From NCBI GenBank assembly GCA_025558095.1, contig JAIVFI010000026.1, positions 186,001 through 250,000 of the forward strand: DNA of 64,000 nucleotides, written 5' to 3'. Below the pieces are notes generated by a model. It was given only the letters and a program-made list of their open reading frames with translations, was not told where the DNA came from and did no database searches. Shown here piece after piece: positions 51,548 through 62,513 of the stretch (position 1 is the stretch's first letter; the number at the start of each line of letters is the position of its first letter). Origin of the DNA: Hyaloraphidium curvatum. Taxonomy: Eukaryota; Monoblepharomycota; Hyaloraphidiomycetes; Hyaloraphidiales; Hyaloraphidiaceae. The translations under genes were made by a program, and so were the position numbers.

Positions 51548-52958
51548 CTAGATCAGGAGCTCCCTCGCGCGGTAACCCAGGCAGTCCGGCAGCACGCTCG
51601 GGTCGGCGAGCAGCCAGGCTTCTTCGGCGCTGGCGCTGGACGGCACCAGCTCGAGATCCCGACGCTCAAGGGGGCCGCCGTTGGAGACGACGGCACGTCG
51701 GACGCTGAGCGCGGCGCGGGATAGGTCCCCGTCCCACTGGGCAGCGACCGTCACCAGCGACGGCAGGCCGAAGCCTCCCGGTTTCTCGCGTTCCGCCTTC
51801 CACAGCGGCTCCAGAAGTTGCTCCGGCGGATCTTTGGGGAAGGGTTCCCCGAGAAGGAACGAGACCGCGCGGAGATCGGCGCCCATGCGCTGCTGCGCAA
51901 GCTGGCCGAGCGCGAGGGCGGCGCTGCGGAGCCCGTCCGCGCGCACGAACATGGTCTCCATCTTCGGCCACGCCCGCAGAGCTGCAACTGCGGGAGGCTC
52001 CCCGGATCTGTGCGAGCGCAAGCCCACGTCCGAACGCAGGTGGATGACCTCAGGCAGGTGCTTGGCGAGGCGCAGCAGATCGAGGCTTAGGGTCCAGTCC
52101 TGGCGCAGGACGAGGGTCTTTACCCTGCAGGCGCTCCTGGTCCCTTTGGTTTCCGAGCCGGTGTCCTCCGTCCACGACCGCCCTTGCCCGCCCGAACGGC
52201 TGACGAAGTCGAGCTCCAGGATCTCGCTCGGACCGCCCCTCTCGGAAAGCAGCCTGAGGAGCTCTTCGAAATCCTCATAGTTGTCTGCGGGACCCAGATG
52301 CACCGGAAGCCCGAGGTGCCGCAGGTGGGGCATGGTCCGCATGGCCTCCCGCGTCAAATTGCCCAAGCTCCGGTGCCCCATGCCGGGGAAATGCCTCGGA
52401 ATCATGAGGGTCCGGATCCACTGGCCGTGATCGTCGATGAGCGCCGACCAGCTTCGCGAGCGCGTCCTCTCCTGCGGCCCATCGAGATGATGTCCAGCAC
52501 GGCGTGCGGCACGCCCTCCTCCTCGGACTCGCGCGCCAAGGCGGCAATTGCAGTGATCAGGCTGCGAATGCCGCGGCTTGGATACTTCAGCGTGCCGGGC
52601 ATAGGGTGTGGTTGTGCGCGAGCCGCGCGAGGGCACGACACACCGGGCGCAGCCACAGCAGATCCGCGGGGATGTACCCCACGTAGCGCAGGATAAGGAG
52701 GAGCACTTCGGGGGGAAGCGCGAGCAGCGGGGACCCGCTAGTTGAGAGGCATGCTTCGGCGAGTCGGCGACGGAGGAAACACGTGGCCCGCGGCAGATGG
52801 ACTCTTTGTGTCTTCGTTGCGCGATGAGGCTGCGCAATGAAGGCGCGCGGGCAGCGAAGGGCTCCGGATGGCCGCGGAGAAGATGAGCGAAATGGTTGGG
52901 GACGGCGCCGGGGGACGGGAGGCAGTGTCTCCTTTATCTTCCACGCACCACTTTGCAT
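51548..52958 (-). CDS. F-box protein with frame breaks
   Basis: An F-box (LLALPPEVLLLILRYVGYIP, DLLWLRPVCRALARLA) is followed after a frame change near 52605 by YPSRGIRSLITAIAALARES and VPHAVLDIISMG, and after a second change near 52470 by a long leucine-rich part (WIRTLMIPRHFPGMGHR, MPHLRHLGLPVHLG, PSEILELDFVSRSGG, VKTLVLRQDWTLSLDLLRLA, LPEVIHLRSDVGL). The three pieces clearly form one F-box/LRR protein. Two frame changes could be real decay, small introns I cannot place, or base errors; I see no homopolymers as an easy cause. The N-terminal start is not certain. Confidence 0.58.
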
Positions 52959-52960
52959 GT

Positions 52961-53152
52961 CTACGTCACATGTGCAAGATGCGTGTTACGAGTGCGACCT
53001 TTCGCCGACAAACCCGAGGCAAGCGGCGGACGGAAAGGATCCTCGGCCGATCCCTGGACGAAAAGACAGCAGCGCAGGATTTTGAGCAGGATTTCGGGGG
53101 GCAGCGCGAGCAGCCTGGAGCCCGGTGCTGCTGCCGCGCCTTCGGGGTTCAT
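52961..53152 (-). pseudogene. Truncated F-box gene fragment
   Basis: MNPEGAAAAPGSRLLALPPE and ILLKILRCCLF match the start of the adjacent F-box protein (SPLLALPPEVLLLIL), then the frame loses similarity and stops. It lies directly upstream of that gene on the same strand, as a remnant of a tandem copy would. Confidence 0.5.
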
Positions 53153-53374
53153 GTTCGACGCGTCCGGGACCCGAGTCGGCCGCGATTCGGCGGTCCGGCT
53201 CAATCTGTGATCCCAAGCGCCGCTTTTTGATAGCGGACAGAAGGCAGGAGTGCCGGAGGTTGAGGAGGTTGAAGCTTGGAATGCGATGTCGCCGTGATTG
53301 TTTGCCCGCGTGTTTACTCGCCCATCCCGACTCGGGGACGCAGCGGCGCTGCCCTCGGCACCAACATTCGGAGC

Positions 53375-54575
53375 ATGAGCGCGGGCGCCGAGCCATCGTG
53401 GGTCGCGGACCTCCGCGCCGGCCCGGGCCCTCTGCTCTGGGACTGGCGCGCCGGCCGCGACGCGTCGTCGGGCCGCGCCGCCCACGACGGCCCGTTCTGG
53501 AGCTGCCACGGCGGGCCGGAGTCGCTCGGCGCCTACGTGTGCCGCGTCTCGGACGGCCGGCTCGCCGCGGCGGTGTTTGCCGGGCCCGGCGTCGCCGGCG
53601 GCGCGTACGGCCGCGGCGACCTGGCGGCGCAGGGCAGCGTGGGCGCGGGGCTGGCGGTGCAGCCGATGGGCGACCTCGCGCGGTCCGTCGGGTGCGGCGG
53701 GCTCGCGAGGGTCAGGGTCGGCTTCCGCGCCGGGTTGCGGATTCCGGCGTGGTACCGCGTCGAGGGACGGATCCGTGGCACGACGGGAGACTCGGCGACG
53801 TCGGAAGTCCGCGTGATCGACGTTGGAACGGGCGGTGTGGTCCTGGAAGCGGACTCGGACTGGTCTCGCGGGGAGCCGGCCGTGGTCCCCCGGCCGGTGG
53901 CACCCTTGGACGGCGAGCGCCCGCTTCCGACGGCCGTGAAGCGCCTTGCCGAGCTCCACGGCGTCCTGGACAGGCACTCGGTTCCCGCACGCTTCCAGAC
54001 CATGGCGCAGAAGGGCACCGTGGTGTGGGCCGAAATGCTACCGCGCGGTGCGGTCGCCTCGCGGGCGCAGAGCCAGCTGAGGAACGCCAGCTTCCTTTTC
54101 CGCCCGGACGGGACAATCAAGGGCTACCGACGCTTCCTTGAAGTATCGACGCCGGAGACCACGGACGTTTTCCTCGAGGTTGCGGGGCCCCAGATGGCCG
54201 ACCGCTCCGGGGCGATCCATCCGTTCCTCCTCTGCGCGGCTTCCGAGTGAGTACCTCGGCATTCGCACCCCGACGAAAAGCCGGCTCACGGTCCCGCACA
54301 GCAACGCCTGCGCACCCATCACCTGCTTCGCCGCGGACGGCGTGACCGTGACCCGCGAGCTCGAGTTCGCCGTCGCGCCGGGATGGCACGGGTTCGCGTC
54401 CGGGAGCGGCGGTTGGATCCATGTGCGCGGGGTGGCGGGTCCGGACTCCGTCAGGGGGAGGAGGGTGGATGCCGCGTTCGAGATCGTGGGAGCGGAAACG
54501 GGCGAGGTGCTGGCCACGGGCCGTGCCCATTTCGTCAAGGTCGCTTCGTTCGACGGGACGCCACCGAAGATCTAG
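53375..54575 (+). CDS. Hypothetical protein
   Basis: 388 residues if a 34-nt intron (54247-54280, GTGAGT donor) is accepted; otherwise a one-base shift is needed at the same place. I do not recognise the family. The protein has Gly- and Ala-rich beta-type sequence (FWSCHGGPESLGAYVCRVSD, VGAGLAVQPMGDLARSVGCG, GTIKGYRRFLEVSTPE) and an ending ATGRAHFVKVASFDG that recalls thioesterase hotdog folds. No signal peptide or membrane segment. Start chosen at MSAGAE; the frame is open for 33 codons upstream. The intron is shorter than nearly all others here. Confidence 0.5.
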
Positions 54576-54769
54576 CCGGGTACCGGACTCGGTGGGCGTG
54601 GCGTCCCCAACAAGTGTTTCAATCGGCTTCCAGACGACCAGGATTTGTCGAGCATCAGGGTGCATTCGATAGATCTTGCGTGGGTTCGGTGATCTTCGCC
54701 AGGTGACGATGCTTGCGCCGCCCGCCGTCAACAGCGACGCGTCCGCCAACCCGGGCCGGGCATCTCGCG

Positions 54770-57700
54770 ATGGGGCCCGTGCCGGCGTCCTACGCGGCGC
54801 CCGGCTGCTCGACGTACGTGCTGCTCGAGCGCGAGGCGTTCCGGCGCGCCGGCGGCGGCGCGGGCTGCGCGGCCGACGGCCACCGCCTCCGCACGGTCGT
54901 CTCGGAATGGGCGGCCGCGCCGCCGGACGACACGCGCGACCGCCGCGAACACGCCGTGTGCGCGGCGTGCGGACTGCACGTGCGCGTGCTCGCGGCCGGC
55001 CCGGGCGAGGCGCGGGAGCACCACTGGCACGCCCACCCCGCCGACCCGCCGCTGCCCGCCGCCGCCGCCGATCGCGCGATCACCCGCCGCTTCGCGTGCT
55101 GCCTGGTCCCCACGACGGTCGAATTCACCGTGTCGCCGCCGGTGCTGCCCAGGGAGGCCCTGAACAGGCTGCTGGCCGGCTCGCCCGTCACGAGGAAGAA
55201 CGTGCTGACGGCGCTGTCGCGCGTGGCCGCCGACTCGCTGGGGGGCGCAAACAAGCCACTGCCCGTGACCCGCGAGGACGAGGAGGGCAAGAAGGAGCCG
55301 ACAAAGTGGTTCAAGGCCGTCGACTGGTCGCCCGAGGTCGAGGGCCTGGGCGCCAGGATGCTCGCGGCCATGGGCTTCGCCCCGTCGCCCGCCGCCGGGC
55401 CCGCGACGAGCTACCTGCCGCCGCCGCCCAACAAGCTCACTTCGGACGCGCTGGCCGAGCTCCAGGCGCTGGCCGACTTTGCCCTCCCGGGACCGGTGTC
55501 GCTCGAGGAGATGCCCGGGCTCGGATCGGGCACCACGGGCATCGAGAAGGCCGTCGGCTTCCTCCCCTACACCATCGCCCCGAAAAAGATCAACCCCCTC
55601 GCGCTGGGCTCCTTTTCCGGCGTCGGCTACGCCGAGTACCTTTCCTCCAAGCCCGCCCCGGCGTTTGCCCTGCTGGGCGTGCACGACAACGCGCCCGACA
55701 ACCTGGTCGTGGACGCGTACCGGTTGCAGAAGGCCGACGACGCCGGGATGAAGGAGTGGTACCTGACCGGGCTCAAGGACATTGGCGACAAGCGGGACGC
55801 GGTCGAGATCAAGACGGTGGTTCGCGAGGAGCTCAACACCGGTGGGCCACATGTCGCCGGGTTGACGTGTCCGCGTTCTTATTCCCCGTTCCAGGGATCC
55901 CGACCATCCCGCAGCTCGTCGGCGCCCTCAACACCTTCGGCGCCATGGAGCCGATCAGCCTCTTCAACCGCAACATCATCGAGATGGTCCCCGAGATCCA
56001 GCCCAAGCTCGCCGCCCTGAGGAAGCAGTTCGACGTGCAGCAGCTCATCGACACGGGCGCCGCCTACGCCGAGAACCAGGACGCCTTCCTCTCGGCCCTC
56101 CGCTCCGTCGGCCACTGGCTCGGCCCGCGGGGCCGCACCCTCCTCGGCTACGCCGACATGCTGGACGGCAAGCAGACCGCGGCCCTCGTCCCGGACTCGG
56201 ACTCGACCGTCGCCGCCTCGGACTCGGGTTCCGTGCGCACGGCGGCGGCGGACGACGACGTCCCCGCCCTGGAACCCAGCCAGCCGGCCTTCACCCCCCT
56301 GGTGCGCGACGCCGCGCGGCCGGCGGGCCTGGTCAACATCGCGCAGACGTGCTACCTCAACTCGCTGCTGCAGTACATGTTCACCCTGCGCCCCGTGCGC
56401 GACGAGGTGCTGCGGCACGCGCGGGGCGTCGAGGCGGGGGAGGGGCGCGCGGGGAGGTTCGTGGGGCTGCTGGGGGGGCTGTTTGGGGAGATGGTGCTCG
56501 GGACCGGGGACGCGGTCAGGCCCGAGAGGGAGCTGGCGGAGCTCGCGCTGACGCCCGGGCCGGCGGTGGTCAAGGGGCCGCAGGACGGGAAGGAGGACGG
56601 GGTTGACGGCGCCGGGAAGAAGGAGGACGGAAAGGTCGGGGCAGACGAGGCCGGCAAGGAGGTCGGCGCGGAGGCGGCGGCCCAGCCCGACGCGGAACCC
56701 GCGCCGGCACAGGACACCACCGTTCCCGCTGCGGACCCGATCCCGCCCTCGGAGGTGCGCGACGAGGAGATGACCGACGCCAGCGTCTCCCCGCCCCCGA
56801 TCGGCACCCTCCACGTTTCCACCCCGCCTCCCGACCCGCTGCCGGCCCCCGTGCCCGTGCAGGGCGCCGAGCTGCGGGCCTTCCTCGAGACCGTGGAGTC
56901 GTTCACGGCGCGGGGCGAGATGATCGGCAGCGAGACCGGCCATGCGGCGGCGGACGCCAAGCCCGAGGCCAAGCCCGAGGCGAAGCAGGAGGCGCCGGCG
57001 ATGAGGCTGGGGCAGCAGCAGGACCTGACCGAGTGCCTGGACAACGTGGGGGAGATGCTGGAGACGGCGCTCAAGACGAGGAAGAGGAAGAGGGACGGGG
57101 AGGAGGAGGCTGGGGAGCCTGAGGGCGGGGAGGGCAACGCGATCCGGAGGTGGGATCGCGCGCGGGGTATCCGCTCAGTCTGAAAGCTGACATCCAGATG
57201 CGCTTGCTCCCCACAGCCTATTCTATGGCCTCACGAGGCAGCACCTCTCCTCCCCGCCCGCCGCGCCGGCGACCAAGGACGAGGACTTCAGCTACCTGAT
57301 CGTCAAGCCCTCCCCCACGCTCATGGAGTCCCTCGAGGGCGAGTTCGGCCCGCAGGAGGTGGACTGGGCCGAGGGGACCAACGGCAGGGGGATGCGCGAG
57401 GTCGGCGTGGCGAGGTGGCCGCCGGTGCTGACGGTGGTGATCAACGTGGGTTCCGGGGCGTGGCGTTAAGTGTCGACGCACTCAACCCCATTCTCATGGC
57501 CGTCTTTTGGACCCACAGCGCGTGCAATACGACCGGGAAAAGCAGCGCGCCTTCAAGAACCAGGAGCACGTGCGGTTCGGGGCCACGATGCGCCTCGGAC
57601 GATTCTCGGACTCGGGGCTCGCGGCGGCGCACGCGCTCCGGGAGCGGGAGGGGGCAGTCCGGGCGGAGCTCGCAGCGCTGGAGGAAAAGCTCAAGGCGGC

Positions 57701-58477
57701 GAACAAGGGGCACATGGGCGAAGTGGGTGCGGTGGACGGCGTGTGCTCTGTGGGGGGCTCACGGTGTCTCCGTTACGCTCACAGGAACCAGCGACGGACG
57801 ACGTCCAGACCCTCCTCAACGAGTCGCTGGACTACCTCACCACGGACCTCGTCGGCTTCGCCACCGACGGCGCTGCCCCCGTCACGCTCGGCTCGGACCT
57901 GGTGCAGGTCATCCACATGGTCACGGAGGAGCAGGTCCGCGCGTCGTCGGCGGCCGAGGCTTGCGAGACCGAGATCGGCATGAGCCGCGCGGAACTCGCG
58001 GGACTGTGGACCGGCGCCGACTCCGAGGGCGGGGCCGAGAGCGACTACACGCTGCACGCTGTGTTCATGCACCGAGGTGGGTGACTCACGAGCTCCCGGT
58101 GTTGCCCTTTGCTGACGTCCTTTCCAGGCCAAGCGTCCTACGGGCACTACTGGATCTACATCCGAGACCACCCGACGGACCAGTGGTACAAGTTCAACGA
58201 CTCGTCCGTGACCGCAATCTCTCCCTCGACCGTCTTCGGTAGCTCCGAGGACGACCCGACAGCGAACGCCTACTGCCTCGTGTACGTCCGGACGGGGGAG
58301 ATCTCGAGGCTGGTCAACGTCAGGGCGAGGGAGGAGGCGACAAAACAGGAGTACCGAGCGATGCTGGGGATCGAAGCGCCGGACCTGGGGATGGCCGAGG
58401 CTCCGGCTGCGGGAGAGGGGCTGCCGGCCGGGGATGTCGCCGCGATGGCGGCCGAGTGGTCAAACGTGCTCGACTGA
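54770..58477 (+). CDS. UBP2: Ubp2-like ubiquitin-specific protease
   Basis: Six exons (introns 55842-55894, 57150-57216, 57446-57518, 57723-57784, 58077-58127) give 1,133 residues. The N-terminal half has HAVCAACGLHVRVL and RFACCLVPTTVEFTVSPPVL, then segments found before the catalytic core in Ubp2. The Cys box is GLVNIAQTCYLNSLLQYMFT with the nucleophile, followed by an inserted acidic Ala/Pro/Glu-rich linker, the QQQDLTECLDNV segment, ARWPPVLTVVIN, and the His box HRGQASYGHYWIYIRD with WYKFNDSSVTAI. All catalytic elements are present. Yeast Ubp2 trims K63 chains in membrane-protein sorting with Rsp5 and Rup1. Every intron begins GTGGG, and each join restores family sequence. Confidence 0.9.
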
Positions 58478-58536
58478 TGATACACATTGGCGCCGCCGCC
58501 ATACACGAAACTTTATACTGTCGCCGCGTTGTTGGA

Positions 58537-58854
58537 TCACCAGTTCTGGGGCCGTGTGTGCGGGGGGTCAATGCACCGGTCGCGGGAATGCCGAGGCCGA
58601 CCCACCGCAGACCTTATCACTTGGCCGATTTGCTCGAGCGTCATGTCCCCCGATGTGTCGTCAAGGAAGTTAAAGGGGTCGAACCTCCCCACCTCCTCGG
58701 AAAACCGTTCCGACAGGGCCAACTTGAACGCCTCCCAATCCCCGGCGTTCACCGAGGAGGAAGGGTGACAGACGTCCCTGATTTTGGTGCCGCGGTTGCA
58801 GGGCTTGCCCGTGAAGGCGGTCGAGACCTCGACGACAATGTCCTCGTACGCCAT
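58537..58854 (-). CDS. Small acidic hypothetical protein
   Basis: 105 codons starting MAYEDIVVEVSTAFTGKPC, then helical acidic sequence (WEAFKLALSERFSEEVGRFD, NFLDDTSGDMTLEQIGQVI). It converges on the Ubp2 gene. Its form, a Cys near residue 19 and an EE-x-x-FDPF core, loosely resembles the small protein at 59.5 kb on the other strand. The last 20 residues are basic and may not be real if an intron is missed. Family unknown. Confidence 0.45.
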   Translation of the reverse strand: MAYEDIVVEVSTAFTGKPCNRGTKIRDVCHPSSSVNAGDWEAFKLALSERFSEEVGRFDPFNFLDDTSGDMTLEQIGQVIRSAVGRPRHSRDRCIDPPHTRPQNW

Positions 58855-59476
58855 TTGAGCGGAGACTGCCGGTCGCTGGAGGCGAGTACGCGGGACGGGA
58901 GGGGCGGAAGGTGGCGCGGAAGGCAACTCGGAGTCAGATTCGCGGCGGGGATAGCGGGGCAATACGGGGACCTTTGCTTCAGGAACGATTCTCTTCGACT
59001 CCGAATGAAGTCACGGCGGCGCGATTACGAAGCGGGATGGAGTTCAGAACGACCCGTCAACGTCACGACGACACATAAATCCGTCATTCGCCAGTCGAAA
59101 AATCGTGCCCAACGACTGCCTCGGAATTCCTCTGCCCGATGAGTGAATCAAAGAGCCTCCTGTCCGCCAAAGGACGCGGAGGACACCGACCACCGACGAG
59201 GTGACTCAATCGACCCCAAGATCCCCAAGTCCAGACCTCACGAATCGCGCCGCCCTGCCACTGCATCTCCATCCTTCGCCGCGCCCGAGCCCGCCTCGTC
59301 GAGCAGCACCTCGGGAGCTTCGTTTTCAACTTGAGTAGGACCCCGTCGTCGGTACGGCCCCGGCAGCCGCACAGGCTCTTGGGGCGTCCGACTAAGTGCG
59401 CCGCCCGCCCGCCCCGCGACCCCCACCCCACCTGCCCTGCAGAACAGAAATGATCGGATGACTCAGAGATGCGATC
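58855..59476. other. Region between two small acidic protein genes
   Basis: No confident gene. A 5' exon of the following gene may lie near 59139 (MSESKSLLSAKGRG) but I cannot connect it. Confidence 0.3.
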
Positions 59477-59757
59477 ATGGAGGCGGCGAGGGAGGTCACC
59501 GGGAACAGTTGCAGCCCCAACGACCCCGTCGCGGGGATAGACGCGACCGCCTTCGTCGCGAAGGCCGCGGAATTCGTCCACAAGCAGTCCCACAACTCCG
59601 GCGATGCTATCGAAGAGCACGCCGAGGAACTTGCCCAAGAGATCAATGTCGGAAGGTACAGGCGTTTCGGGGACTTCATCGTGGGCGTCGAGGCGAAGGT
59701 GCGTCGACGGCCCCCTCCACGGTCGCATGCGCTGATGCGGAACCTCAGGGCTGGTAG
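59477..59757 (+). CDS. Small acidic hypothetical protein with one intron
   Basis: About 76 residues from two exons; a 50-nt intron (59699-59748) with GTGCGT donor and GCTGATG branch leads to a two-codon last exon. The sequence MEAAREVTGNSC, FVAKAAEFVHKQS, AIEEHAEELAQEINVGRYRR is helical and acidic. An exon further upstream is possible, since an acceptor-like CTCAG lies just before the ATG. Function unknown; the opposite strand is also open but has less protein-like composition. Confidence 0.4.
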
Positions 59758-59975
59758 ATGTTGCTGAGCAAACTTCAATACAGTTTTCGTCAGAAGAGTG
59801 GGCCGGGCCTCCTGTCGTCGCGGCCGGTCTACCAGTTTCGACCTCCGAGAAAGAGTCCTGGGCTGGCAGATGAAGGTATCAGAGTCCATCCGAGTAGTTC
59901 ATGTGATTGAAGAACCGGGCTGCTTCCTGAGGAAGACACGCGTTGGGTGTAAGGAGCAAAGGCCGTTGCCGCACG

Positions 59976-60789
59976 ATGTCTCCCGACGGCGGCCCGCCGC
60001 CCGTTCTCGGGCCCAAATCCCTGTCGAAACCATGCCTCGACGTTGGCTTCTTCAACAATTCCATCTCGGCCCTCGCCTTCTGGAGCGAGTGCATGGGCCT
60101 CGGGGACCCAGAACCGCCGGTCAGGTTCAACGGCAACCTGACCCAACACCGCTTCGCGCTCGGCGATTCGGTCGTCAAAATCAACGAGGTGGAAGGCGGC
60201 GCGGAGGTTGGCGTGCCTTCCGGGTACTCGGAGCTGTACGTGGCGGACCCCGCGGCGAAGGAGCCGGAACGCGTCCGGGATCCGGACGGCAACGAGGTCG
60301 TTCGCGTGCCCGTTGGGCACCTGGGGATCACTGGGATCGGGGTAAAGGTGCGGGTACGCAGCAGGAAGGATCACGAGAGGTTCTACGGCGAGATCATGGG
60401 GCTGGAACGCGTGGGAGACGGTTGCTTCGCGGCCGGGACGAGCCGGATCTTCCTCGAAGAAGACCCCGGTGCCGAGCGAGCTGGACACTGGATCAACGCC
60501 GGATTCAGGTGAGGATTTCCTTTGGATCCATGTCTGCGCCGCGCGGGGATTCCTTCTTCACTGACTGGACCGCGCGTCAAGGTATGTCACCCTTCATGTC
60601 AAGCGAGTCGACGCGTCGTTCGAGGAGATGGTCGCCCGGGGCGCCGAGGTCGGCGAGCGGCCGTACTCTATCGGCAAGGTGGCGCGGATCTCCTTCATCA
60701 GGGATCCGGATGGGAACTGGATCGAGGTGGCCCAGCGGGCGAGCTTGGCGGGACCTTGGTGGACCGAGGAAGGAGAGGATGGGAACTAG
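59976..60789 (+). CDS. Glyoxalase/VOC-fold protein
   Basis: Two exons with a 79-nt intron after NAGFR give about 244 residues. Two vicinal-oxygen-chelate modules are visible: LDVGFFNNSISALAFWSECM, NGNLTQHRFALGDSVVKINE and VRDPDGNEVVRV in the first; ITGIGVKVRVRSRKDHERFY, GEIMGLERVG, RISFIRDPDGNWIEVAQR in the second, where the final Glu is a metal ligand position. Family members include lyases, dioxygenases and resistance proteins, so the reaction cannot be named. The splice restores YVTLHVKRVDASFEEM. Confidence 0.75.
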
Positions 60790-61278
60790 GTATTGAAGGG
60801 CCGTCAACGCAGCTACATCGTCATGTTCTTTAAGTGGCATCGAATCCTAGTTCGTTCACTGGGGAAGTTGTCACTCGTGAGCAGCGCGCGGCCGTGGCGA
60901 GCGGGCAGGAAATCGTTCTCTGCACGACCCGTTGGCGTGCGCAGCTGCGACAGGCAAGTCGCCAGCACAAGGCTACTCGAGGTCCGGAGGGGAAGGGGAA
61001 CACTTTGGCGAGAGGGCGAGCCGGAAGTGAGGCAGCGACCCAAAATCACGCACCGCCAGGCAATAGTCGACCCCGTTTTCGCACTCGTTGCAGTGAGCGT
61101 GCTCATCGCCCAGGTCGACCTCCCGTCACATGCCTCCAGATGGGTAGTTGGCTTTCGTCCTTGGCATGAAGTGGCCCGCGGGGCAGAGTCCGTGGGTAGG
61201 AAAGCGCCGCTCAAGAACGAAAGGCGACCGCGGTCACCCGCTCCTCTGAAATCTCTCAACGAACCGAGGTCTGCCGAG
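60790..61278. other. Region upstream of the esterase
   Basis: The esterase frame stays open through the whole region and contains one hydrophobic stretch (IVDPVFALVAVSVLIAQV), so an N-terminal extension with a membrane anchor cannot be excluded. The composition is basic and irregular, and I favour noncoding. Confidence 0.3.
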
Positions 61279-62483
61279 ATGGACGCGGCATCTGCCGCCC
61301 CGCCCTTCCGATGGCCTCCTCCCACCTCGAGTTGGACGTGGGTCGAGCGCCTGCTCGTCCCCGCGGGCCGCTATCTGGCCGCCGTCACGCGCAACCGGCT
61401 CAAAGTCCTCCGCGCAATGTCGGCCCTCTCGGTCACGCCGGTGCCGCGGGGAACGCGGATCGTGCCCTTTTCGATCCCGCGGAAGCCGCTCGATGGGAAG
61501 CGGAGCATAGCGGCGGTCGGAGGCATCGACCCGGCGGACCTGGTGGGGCCCAAGCGGCCACCAGGCGATGTGACGGGCGAATGGATCATCCACCCCGATG
61601 CTGGCCACGGCTCGAAGCCCGCCGACGATCCCCACGGCCCGCCCGTCACGCTGTTTATTCACGGCGGAGGCTACGTCATGTCTTCGGCGGCCGAGTACCG
61701 GATGTTGACTTGGAGGCTATCCGCGTTTGCGCGCGTGCGGGTGCTTGCTTTGGACTATCCTTTGGCGCCCGAATACCCCTTTCCCGCCGCTTTGGAAGAC
61801 GCAGTGAACGCGTACCTCCATCTTTCTTCCGCGCACGGGCCGGTCGCGCTCTGCGGGGACAGCGCCGGCGCCGGCCTGGCCACAGCTCTAGCGCTCTACC
61901 TCGCCGGCCTCGCCGACCCCTCCATCCCCTCCCCGAGCGCCCTTGTCCTGCTTTCCCCGTGGACAGACCTCACCCATTCCATGCCCTCCTTCCGGACCAA
62001 CGCGCTCTTGGATTGGCTACCCGGCGACTCCAAAGACCCCGCGCTCGGCCCAGACGGGGGCCACTACTACACCGCGGGCCTGCCGGCGCGGGTGGACCTG
62101 CACCCGTACGTTTCCCCTCTATTCGCCGACCCCGCGAAGATCCGCATGCCGTGCAGGTCGGCACGGCCGAGCGGCTGCGCGACGAAGGCCTCGCGTTCGC
62201 GCTGCGGACGGGTGCGAGGTGCGAGGTGTATGACGGAAAGGTGCACGGATGGCAGTGTGGAGCGCCGTACGGGGACGTGGGTGCCGAGAGGGCGGTGGAG
62301 AACATCGCGTTGTTCCTGGGCAAGGCGGTGCGGGAAGGGTTGCAACCGGAGGAGCGGACGGGGTTCAGCTTCTGGTCGGGCGCGGAGTTTCGAACCGTGC
62401 GGCACCTCTCGCGAACCGAGATCGAGGAGGCGCTGGAGCACGCGAAGGAGGAGGCAGGAATGCTCGGGAACGTCGCCCAATGA
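61279..62483 (+). CDS. Hormone-sensitive-lipase-type alpha/beta hydrolase, frameshifted
   Basis: About 400 residues. VTLFIHGGGYVMSSAAEYR is the HGGG oxyanion motif, ALDYPLAPEYPFPAALEDAV and ALCGDSAGAGLATALALYLA (nucleophile Ser in GDSAG) follow, then LLSPWTDLT. Near 62145 the frame shifts by one base between AKIRMP and VQVGTAERLRDEGLAFA, after which YDGKVHGWQ supplies the catalytic His. No GT is present to explain this by an intron, so either one base is wrong or the gene is broken and would lose its His. The C-terminal 50 residues (SRTEIEEALEHAKEEAG) are helical. Acetyl-ester or small acyl-ester hydrolysis is expected from the family. Confidence 0.7.
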
Positions 62484-62513
62484 AGACCACGCGCTTGCAC
62501 ACATCCGCATCCC

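Noticed and set aside
59084-59728. Minus-strand ORF opposite the small acidic gene
   Set aside because: Basic, irregular composition, while the plus strand gives a helical protein with a well placed 50-nt intron.
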